From positions 1 to 50,100 of the forward strand of contig JAQTWB010000017.1 of NCBI GenBank assembly GCA_028689495.1: DNA of 50,100 nucleotides, read 5' to 3'. The notes beneath the pieces were generated by a model that worked only from the letters and a program-made list of their open reading frames with translations, was not told the DNA's origin and did not search any database. Below are positions 44,334 to 50,100 of the stretch, piece after piece (positions within the stretch are counted from its first letter, which is position 1; every line of letters starts with the position of its first letter). Origin of the DNA: a bacterium. Its GTDB lineage: Bacteria > Bdellovibrionota_C > UBA2361 > SZUA-149 > JAQTWB01. A program made the position numbers and the translations under genes.

Positions 44334-44403
44334 CTGGACCGGGTTACTTTTTTGTAATCTCTTGTCCAGAGTTGGCAACAGCGTAGGGCCATTTTGGCCC
44401 TAC
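44334..44403 (-). repeat. REP tip with hairpin interior
   Basis: The tip CTGGACCGGGTTACTTTTTT (44334-44353) is followed by sequence alignable with the copy at 46144 (CCAGAGTT...GCA-CAGC). A 9-bp hairpin, GTAGGGCCA/TGGCCCTAC, lies at 44383-44403. 44404-44628 shows no gene. Confidence 0.75.
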
Positions 44404-44628
44404 ATTTACTACGCTTGATATTCTTTTTAGCGCGCAGGCATCCAGCTTGCGCTGTCTGCATTCTGGGTGCGTTTTTCAACACATCCGAATGGTGTTCGAG
44501 TTACAGCCCTGAACATATTCGAAGGGGCAGTCATCTCATTGGGCTGATCCTGGGCAGGATGCGCAAAAAACTCCCCTGAAAAAAGCTTTCCGGGGGAACA
44601 ATGCCTGCAAGTCACCATTGACGCGTCT

Positions 44629-44961
44629 TCATGGGACTGCCGGACTCTCTTCCTTTTCCGCCTCAGTCTCAGCTTTAGTTATGCCTTTTGTTGCCTCTAC
44701 CTTTGCGTCTCCGAGCTCATGCTTGGCGGTGGCAATATCTTTGGTCGCTTGTATCTTGGCACTATCGACGGCCTGACTTCCTTGTGCTTCCCGGATTTTG
44801 TCAGTGGCATCTTGGCGTGCTTCAGAAACGCTCACCTTGGCATCTTCAACATTCTCTCTGCCCACCTTTTTCTCGTTGGCTAGATTATCTTCCGGACTCT
44901 TGCATGAACTGAGACTCATGATTAGTGACATGCACAATAAATATTTTATTTCACTGGACAT
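44629..44961 (-). CDS. small helical lipoprotein
   Basis: 110 residues from the ATG at 44961, preceded by GAGG at the right distance. The signal ends in a lipobox (SLIMSLSSC). The mature part is a long amphipathic, Ala/Lys/Glu-rich helix (DATDKIREAQGSQAVDSAKI, then ATAKHELGDAKVEATKGITK), as in small envelope spacer lipoproteins. It is followed upstream by an OmpA-family gene on the same strand, 31 bases away, so the two may be co-expressed envelope components. The exact role is unknown. Confidence 0.75.
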   Translation of the reverse strand: MSSEIKYLLCMSLIMSLSSCKSPEDNLANEKKVGRENVEDAKVSVSEARQDATDKIREAQGSQAVDSAKIQATKDIATAKHELGDAKVEATKGITKAETEAEKEESPAVP

Positions 44962-44992
44962 AGTATGCCTCACATTATCTATAAAATTTACA

Positions 44993-45976
44993 CTAATCGA
45001 CCATTCTTAGCGCTCCAATGACACGACGATTTCGAGCTCGACCCTCAGAAGTATCATTAGGTGCAATCGGACGAGTCAACCCATATCCCTTGGCAGTTAA
45101 CCGCGAAGGCAACACGCCCTTCTGCTCGGTGAGGTATTTATGAACTGCCTTGGCTCTGCGCATCGATAGCTTTTTGTTATACAATTTCGTTCCGATGTTG
45201 TCGGTGTGACCTTCAATTTCTGCCACTGCACCGGGATTTTGCTCCATGAAGATTGAGAAATCGTGTAACAGCGGTTCGTATTGGGGTTTTATATTTGACT
45301 TGTCGAAGTCAAATTCCACTTTGAGATCTACTTCCGCCTGCTTGTCACGTTCCAACGCTGATGCAACATCCGGCATTACCCTGATTTTTTCAGGCTGAAC
45401 TTTGACTTTTTTGAACTGTTTTTTGTCCGGGCCACCAAAAAGTAAAGATATACCCCCGGTGTATGAGAACTTGCTTGTCTCTTCACCACCTTCAGTATCA
45501 ACTATCCAGCGGGCATCGGTTCGTAGAGCCAGTGTATCGTTCAACAGCCATTTGACCCCGCCTCCGAGCGGGATGGTGACGTTGGTTGTGTTGGCGGGAG
45601 ATGGGCCCTTTTCCGCCAGAACACCAATACCTGCGGCGATAAAAGGTCGTAGTCGGCTGTTGCCGAAGAGGTAGTATTGAACTTCTGCTGTCGGTAGAAG
45701 CAAATTGGCATTGCGGTTGTTATCCTTGATATCGCCCTTACCCGAAAGCACGGCCACTTCTACTTCCAGTTCGTTCATCAGGTAGTACCCAGCACGCCCT
45801 CCGGAGAATATTGATGGGGTGTCCATCTTTGAATCCCCCTCAACTTCGAGACCGCCGATTTGAGCCCCCAGCTCTATCCGATGTTTGTATCTGTCTTCGG
45901 CATTTCCGCTCGCAGCGATCGTAAAAAGGAATGAAAACGCCAGAGCCATGGACGTTCCTGTTTTCCACATATACAT
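44993..45976 (-). CDS. OmpA-family outer-membrane protein
   Basis: 327 residues. A signal peptide (MALAFSFLFTIAASGNA) is followed by an eight-strand barrel of about 170 residues (HRIELGAQIGGLEVEG ... FSYTGGISLLFGG). The C-terminal OmpA/peptidoglycan-binding domain reads VEFDFDKSNIKP, then EIEGHTDNIGTKLYNKKLSM and RAKAVHKYL, ending NRRVIGAL. The Asp and Arg that hold diaminopimelate in this domain are present (GHTDN, GRARNRR). It links outer membrane and cell wall. Start chosen because GAGG precedes the ATG at 45976. Confidence 0.92.
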   Translation of the reverse strand: MYMWKTGTSMALAFSFLFTIAASGNAEDRYKHRIELGAQIGGLEVEGDSKMDTPSIFSGGRAGYYLMNELEVEVAVLSGKGDIKDNNRNANLLLPTAEVQYYLFGNSRLRPFIAAGIGVLAEKGPSPANTTNVTIPLGGGVKWLLNDTLALRTDARWIVDTEGGEETSKFSYTGGISLLFGGPDKKQFKKVKVQPEKIRVMPDVASALERDKQAEVDLKVEFDFDKSNIKPQYEPLLHDFSIFMEQNPGAVAEIEGHTDNIGTKLYNKKLSMRRAKAVHKYLTEQKGVLPSRLTAKGYGLTRPIAPNDTSEGRARNRRVIGALRMVD

Positions 45977-46143
45977 GAAGACCTCACTTGGGATAGCAAA
46001 TGTGTTTAGTGTTACCTGTCACTGTTGAATTTAATCAAAGTGACAAGGTTCGTCTGGTTATTATCAGGTAAGCGGCGCGTGGAGCATGACAACGGTCATA
46101 TTGAGAGACAGAAGTGATAGGGGTATTTAAAAACTGGGAAAAG

Positions 46144-46163
46144 TTGGGACCGGGTTACTTTTT
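46144..46163 (-). repeat. REP tip
   Basis: TTGGGACCGGGTTACTTTTT, with a shorter AACTGGGA fragment just before it. Downstream bases resemble the copy at 44334. Confidence 0.8.
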
Positions 46164-46295
46164 AAATGATCTCCTACCCAGAGTTTGCAGCAGCATCGGG
46201 CTATCCGGGACCCAATTTCCGGCCCAGGGGTCACGCCATGAGCGTGAATGGCCTGACGATGTTTTATATTAATGTGGCTTGTCGCCACATTTCGC

Positions 46296-47276
46296 TCAGG
46301 CGATTGGCAGGGTGCTATGTGCCCGGGATAACTCATCGTGTAGATTCTGCACGCTTAGAGCCGTATGATGAAGTGGGCCATTGCCAACAGTCCCAATGAA
46401 GCGACATGCGGCAAATGAACCGGATTTGTGCTCGTAATCGGCAATCCAGAGTTTGCGGCCGGGAAGAGATTCCGGACGCACCGGCCAGACACCGGGCCGC
46501 GGTTTAATATGACCACTCATATTTATACGCCAAGGTTTTGGTGTGACTCTGGCGCGAAAGCACTGCTGATTGCGGCACATTCGTGCGTAAATCGGATCGA
46601 CGCCAAAATAGCGGAAGCAGAGTTCGACTTCCGTGTCTGCGGGAGAGAAAGTTTCGTGCATTACCAGGATCCTGATTCCTGCCGGGGTGCGATAGAGGCG
46701 CAGGGACCATTGAGGATATTGGCGGACATATTTCTTTGCTCGTTTGCACACCAGTTGTTCAGCGCCGCCGGCAAGCATCACCGGAAGCTGTTTAAACATG
46801 GATGCTGTTGCTGCTCCGAGAAGTGCACCAATTACCATGATACCGAGAGGCCAGTTAGGCATCTTTCCGAATAGAATGGTCAGCATGAGAATAGCTCCCG
46901 ATGCGCCAATCGCCGCTCCCACAAGCAGAGGTTTTTTGCTCGACTTGTCAAAATCAACATCAACGAACAGCACATCAGGGGTGTTGAGGCAGAGTGCACC
47001 GTAAATATTGCGGGTAATCACAGTGTCTCCGCTTCGCCTCACGATCTCCTCGCGAATCGGCACACCTTCGGCTCCGTTATATGATACCCGTGGCTCTCGC
47101 CTTAGAATTCTCTGTCCAGAAACAACTTTTTCAAAAGCCTCTCTGACCCGGGTTTCAGCATTCCTTTGCGCATCCTCCTGACTGATATCGGACCAGCCAA
47201 ACCGTCGCACGGTGATCTGTTTGCCCTTGATACGCTGCTTGATAATTTCTTCAGCCCAGAATTGTGGCACGATCAT
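46296..47276 (-). CDS. conserved membrane protein of unknown function
   Basis: 326 residues, start preceded by AAGGATGAC. The N-terminal third is soluble (VRRFGWSDISQEDAQRNAE), then come DVLFVDVDF and two membrane helices (LLVGAAIGASGAILMLTIL; LGIMVIGALLGAATASM). The C-terminal third has LYRTPAGIRILVMHETFSP, then FGVDPIYARMCRNQQCFRAR and VTPKPWRI. I recall this C-terminal pattern from uncharacterised proteins in Proteobacteria; no function is known to me. Downstream lies a REP tip. The final 20 residues may have been altered by repeat-related sequence. Confidence 0.7.
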   Translation of the reverse strand: MIVPQFWAEEIIKQRIKGKQITVRRFGWSDISQEDAQRNAETRVREAFEKVVSGQRILRREPRVSYNGAEGVPIREEIVRRSGDTVITRNIYGALCLNTPDVLFVDVDFDKSSKKPLLVGAAIGASGAILMLTILFGKMPNWPLGIMVIGALLGAATASMFKQLPVMLAGGAEQLVCKRAKKYVRQYPQWSLRLYRTPAGIRILVMHETFSPADTEVELCFRYFGVDPIYARMCRNQQCFRARVTPKPWRINMSGHIKPRPGVWPVRPESLPGRKLWIADYEHKSGSFAACRFIGTVGNGPLHHTALSVQNLHDELSRAHSTLPIA

Positions 47277-47336
47277 TCAAGTCATCCTTTTAAACTCTGT
47301 TATCAAACAAGACCTTGGCCAGCAAAGCTTGCAATA

Positions 47337-47361
47337 GCCTGAAATTTCTCAAATTTCAGGC
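47337..47361. promoter_or_regulatory. perfect 11-bp inverted repeat between divergent genes
   Basis: GCCTGAAATTT and AAATTTCAGGC around CTC, 61 bases upstream of the 46296-47276 gene. An operator or a cruciform is possible. The remainder of 47277-47845 has no gene I can support. Confidence 0.5.
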
Positions 47362-47845
47362 AAGACAACCAATACTGTTTCAACCCGGAAAAGAGTGAAA
47401 AATCTCTGATTTCTTCAATCAAAAGTTAAGAACATTGTTTGAAACGGTATAATTATAGCCTCTTTATTATTGGTGATTTTCTAGCACCAGCAAAAAAAGG
47501 GGCCGCATCTTGAGAGCAGCTTGTTTCAACTGTAATTTGCTGATAATTAGGTCTCGCTATATCGCGATTTTTGCGACTTCCTGTTCACTCCCATTCTATG
47601 ATTTCTGTATTGATGTTTGTCCACGCAGTCTGTGTTGCGATTTCTCCCCTGGTGAGCTGGTTGGTAGCTGGGCATTTTAATCAGATTCACGGTTACAGGG
47701 TGCTACGGAAGTAATGATTTGTTTGGTGTCCTCGTCAGCAGGGTTCGTGCAACTTTCATCCAGTGTAGAAGATTCACATCGGCGTTTGATCTCAAGTCCA
47801 GAGATCAGGTGCAGTTATTTTTGGTTTAATTTTTTGGAGGTTTTT

Positions 47846-48268
47846 ATGTCAGATTCATCTGGTGGAAGTCTGTTTTTGCGTTTACTGCGTTGGATACAGC
47901 GAATATTGTTTTTCTTATCCGGACTGGCTCCGGCATATTTGCTGTTGTTGTATTTTACTCGCAATAGAATATCCGGTGACGTGGATTTTTCAATTTGGTT
48001 GGCTGCGTTTGTGCTGTGGGTTATCACGGGAGTGCTCGGAGTTATTCTGCTAAATCAATTGTGGGCATGTATCGACAATAGTGAAGATTGGAAAACCTGG
48101 AGACGCATGCAAGCTGTCTTGCTGACTGTTGGCAGTATGGTTTTTGCGGTTTCAGTTTTTGATTTTCCCGATTTTTTCTTTGTCTGGTACGTAACTCTTT
48201 TGGTGGGTATGATAACGCTTGTTTTTCGCTGGCGACGTCGTGATTTGTTGGGGATAGACGATTTTTAG
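47846..48268 (+). CDS. unrecognised four-helix membrane protein
   Basis: 140 residues from the ATG at 47846, with GGAGG five bases before it; in-frame upstream ATGs lack such a site. Four membrane helices (ILFFLSGLAPAYLLLLYF; FSIWLAAFVLWVITGVLGVI; AVLLTVGSMVFAVSVFDF; FFFVWYVTLLVGMITLVF) are joined by short loops, with a basic end RWRRRDLLG. No family recognised. It stands alone and converges on the subtilase-like gene. Confidence 0.65.
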   Translation: MSDSSGGSLFLRLLRWIQRILFFLSGLAPAYLLLLYFTRNRISGDVDFSIWLAAFVLWVITGVLGVILLNQLWACIDNSEDWKTWRRMQAVLLTVGSMVFAVSVFDFPDFFFVWYVTLLVGMITLVFRWRRRDLLGIDDF

Positions 48269-48273
48269 TCGGA

Positions 48274-48315
48274 ATGCTCGAAGCGTAATTGCAGTAATGC
48301 AAATGTTTCGAGCAT
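48274..48315 (+). terminator. inverted repeat after the 47846 gene
   Basis: ATGCTCGAA (48274-48282) and TTCGAGCAT (48307-48315) are exact complements with a partly pairing 24-base interior. Confidence 0.4.
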
Positions 48316-48353
48316 ATACCTTGAGTCATTTGACCAGCTGTCAGGTTCTAATG

Positions 48354-48438
48354 CTGGGTCCAGGTAAAATCTGGATCCAGTTTATTCTTTCCATGTAATT
48401 TCGCCTCTACCGTGCAAAACCTCTCTTGAACGGTAGAG
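48354..48438. terminator. two hairpins between convergent genes
   Basis: CTGGGTCCAG/CTGGATCCAG (48354-48380, one mismatch) is followed by a T-rich run on the + strand. CTCTACCGT/ACGGTAGAG (48405-48438) lies next to it, toward the minus-strand gene end. Confidence 0.55.
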
Positions 48439-48455
48439 TTCATTACTGCCTATGT

Positions 48456-49523
48456 TTACTTCTTTATACTGTTGTTATGCGGGACGAGCTTGTCGCGATT
48501 CTCCGCAAGTAAGTTGTTGACTTTTGTGCCTGAAAAGCCGAGGTCGTGGGCATCCGCAATTTCACTTGCCAAAGCCGGTGCGGCGAAGGAAGTGCCATCC
48601 TGATATAGATGTGCTCCATCGCCAAGAGCGAAGCGGTGGGTCATTGGTTTACAGGCATCGACAAGGCTGTGAAAGCTTGAGTTATCTGCCGCGAGTTTGC
48701 CTGATGTGTCTGTGCCACAGACGGTGACCATTTCCGGAGCCATAATCGAAAGAAGGCTGATTTTGTTGGGGCCATTATTGCCCGCGGCTTCGACTACCGA
48801 GAGACCTTGCTCAGTCAGATTGCGAATTGCATTTGCAGCATCAATTGTCTGCCTGAGATATTTCTGCACTTCTGTATGGTCTCGACCAAGTTCGGGAATT
48901 GAACCTAGTGACTCGCCGTGAGTAGTCGCAGCCTCTTCCACTGCATGACGAATAGTCGCACTGTGCTCAGCGACATTTTCAGGCGTGATTTTTTCTACAC
49001 TGGAGGAGAGTTTTCGACTGCTTTGTTCTACGAGCTGATTTATCGCGGCAAACGAAACGGGATCGCTGAATGAGAGATTGACGGTGGAAATGCAGTTCGA
49101 TTGATGTGAGGTGCCAATTGTTTTAAGTGCTTCGATCATTTCTGCATCGTCTATACCAGTGCTGCCGCTTGTTGTAGTAGCTGCGTTGAAAGCGATTACT
49201 GGGTGCTTGCCACCACTGGCCAGTGCCACAAGTTCTCCGTGAGAGGCGACTATTGTCTGCTGGTCGCCAGTTGTGATTGGAGATTGATTGAAGTTATTAA
49301 CCACGGCAATGCGACTAACGGAGCAGGAGTCGGGGGAACTGTTCTCTCCAGGGTGCAAAGGAGAACCTTCGCTATGTAGCTTTTGTTTGAGGTCGCTTCG
49401 GTCAGCAAATGATATCTCAAGGCCGATCGTCTCTTTGGCTGCCTTCAGGTCGCGGCTCTCCAGGTTGGACTGCTCCAGAAGATTGGCCGCGCTTGGCTGG
49501 TTGAGACCTTGAATATCCGCCAT
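48456..49523 (-). CDS. subtilase (S8)-like protein with altered catalytic Asp
   Basis: 355 residues, no signal peptide; GGAAG precedes the ATG. The subtilase core is recognisable: His motif VASHGELVALASGG, oxyanion Asn region VVEAAGNNGPNK and Ser motif YQDGTSFAAPALASEIAD. Where subtilases have the catalytic Asp (usually AVIDTG or AVVDDF), this reads IAVVNNFNQ, so the Asp appears to be Asn. An insert of about 75 residues lies between the His and Asn regions (KKLS-type helical segment SSVEKITPENVAEHSAT). Either it is an inactive homologue or another residue takes the role. It is cytoplasmic by prediction. Confidence 0.75.
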   Translation of the reverse strand: MADIQGLNQPSAANLLEQSNLESRDLKAAKETIGLEISFADRSDLKQKLHSEGSPLHPGENSSPDSCSVSRIAVVNNFNQSPITTGDQQTIVASHGELVALASGGKHPVIAFNAATTTSGSTGIDDAEMIEALKTIGTSHQSNCISTVNLSFSDPVSFAAINQLVEQSSRKLSSSVEKITPENVAEHSATIRHAVEEAATTHGESLGSIPELGRDHTEVQKYLRQTIDAANAIRNLTEQGLSVVEAAGNNGPNKISLLSIMAPEMVTVCGTDTSGKLAADNSSFHSLVDACKPMTHRFALGDGAHLYQDGTSFAAPALASEIADAHDLGFSGTKVNNLLAENRDKLVPHNNSIKK

Positions 49524-49774
49524 AACTTTACTTCCATGGAGATGAGGCTATGTGATGAGGTCCTGTGATGAGGTTTAACCCAGAGATTGCCCCCCTCCCC
49601 CCTAACCTGCAACATCCGGGCTGATTGGTGAGCCCGTGTTTGTTGTTATGGCTTGTTGCTGCATTCTGGTCGCTATTTCTTTTGGCCCGGAGGAATATTT
49701 TGCGAAGGATAAGTCTTTTTCCGAGTCTAATATACGGCAAAACACTTACCTGCTTATTGTTCCAGAGGGTTGAT

Positions 49775-50100
49775 ATGAGACTGATTATCCTATTTTGGGC
49801 ACTTATGTTGCCATTCAGCGCCGTTGCCGAGTCACGTAAAGTGCAGCAAATGGACGGCAAGGGATGCTATATCCTTGAAATCAAGGAACAAAAGCCGGAT
49901 TCCACTCCGCATAAAAAGAAGCCCGACCCGTATAAGAAGTGTGCCCGGGTCGCAGGCGCAAGTGGTGGGGTGGAGCACCTTTGCTCCTGGCCGGGAGAGC
50001 TTGAGCTGAAACTGAATGATGAAGGTGGAACCTTTGTCATGACTGTGCGTCAGGATGCCCGGGGTAAGGTCTATCTGCCGGGTAGCAGCGAGAGTTGGCC
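49775..50100 (+). CDS. exported protein of unknown function, 3' end beyond window
   Basis: Open from the ATG at 49775 to the right edge (108 codons seen). A signal peptide (MRLIILFWALMLPFSAVAES) is followed by a lysine-rich stretch and CARVAGASGGVEHLCSWPGE, then LELKLNDEGGTFVMTVRQDA. The C.WPG.L.L pattern followed by a GG.F strand and LPGSSESWP resembles the N-terminus of long exported proteins I have seen in Gammaproteobacteria. I cannot name the family. The ribosome site is weak (AGAGGGTTGAT). Confidence 0.65.
   Translation, partial: MRLIILFWALMLPFSAVAESRKVQQMDGKGCYILEIKEQKPDSTPHKKKPDPYKKCARVAGASGGVEHLCSWPGELELKLNDEGGTFVMTVRQDARGKVYLPGSSESW

Noticed and set aside
1-50100. tRNA or rRNA genes
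   Set aside because: I saw no cloverleaf with the TTCGA arm or rRNA signature; a tRNAscan run would settle this.

Overview
The window comes from a diderm (LPS-bearing) bacterium. It carries a lipid A/Kdo cluster (lpxB, an MsbA-type exporter, waaA, lpxK), an OmpA-family protein, a TolC/CzcA-type efflux operon and several lipoproteins or signal-peptide proteins. A single-chain pyruvate:ferredoxin oxidoreductase points to anaerobic or facultative metabolism. A PEP-CTERM protein implies an exosortase elsewhere in the genome. I cannot assign a phylum from sequence reading alone. The zinc genes look proteobacterial in kind, but several long proteins resemble nothing I know.

Layout. 1-0.5 kb: 5' part of a REP-associated (Y1/HUH) transposase running off the left edge, next to a REP tip. 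0.7-1.5 kb: Sel1-repeat protein behind two strong hairpins. 1.9-2.7 kb: DUF3047 protein translationally coupled to a 41-residue secreted peptide. 3.1-3.7 kb: AhpD-like protein. 3.9-9.7 kb: five-gene minus-strand divalent-metal efflux operon with an unusually short adaptor. 10.0-10.8 kb: frameshifted pseudo-receiver gene. 11.3-17.8 kb: overlapping operon oxidoreductase-lpxB-msbA-waaA-lpxK. 18.0-18.7 kb: PEP-CTERM protein. 18.9-22.0 kb: tatD and a stand-alone MetRS C-terminal domain gene, divergent from a short metG. 22.1-26.7 kb: nifJ and a dihydroorotate-dehydrogenase-like gene. 27-33.6 kb: accessory stretch with an AbrB-pseudokinase, a LysE exporter, three unrecognised proteins and many mobile repeats. 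33.8-37.6 kb: zinc-starvation locus (Zur box, MerC-like, CobW/ZigA GTPase, DUF2796 protein, Zur, DUF3299 lipoprotein). 37.9-41.6 kb: three unrecognised genes. 42.2-44.3 kb: ABC ATPase and MacB/FtsX-like permease that normally belong with the DUF2796/DUF3299 pair. 44.6-50.1 kb: lipoprotein, OmpA protein, unrecognised membrane proteins, a degenerate subtilase and a secreted protein running off the right edge.

The most distinctive feature is a dispersed repeat family ending in GGNACCGGGTTACTTTT (or its complement). It occurs at about twelve intergenic loci, sometimes as paired inverted ends bounding 120-280 bp elements. At several loci the tip plus its flank is tandemly duplicated. A transposase of the kind that mobilises REP sequences lies beside one copy, so this looks like an active or recently active REP/RAYT system.

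A second theme is proteins that keep a catalytic fold but have lost key residues: a kinase with GAG for DFG, a receiver without its Asp and Lys, and a subtilase with Asn for Asp. A third is zinc homeostasis, tied together by a perfect Zur-type palindrome upstream of the MerC-CobW-DUF2796-zur run.
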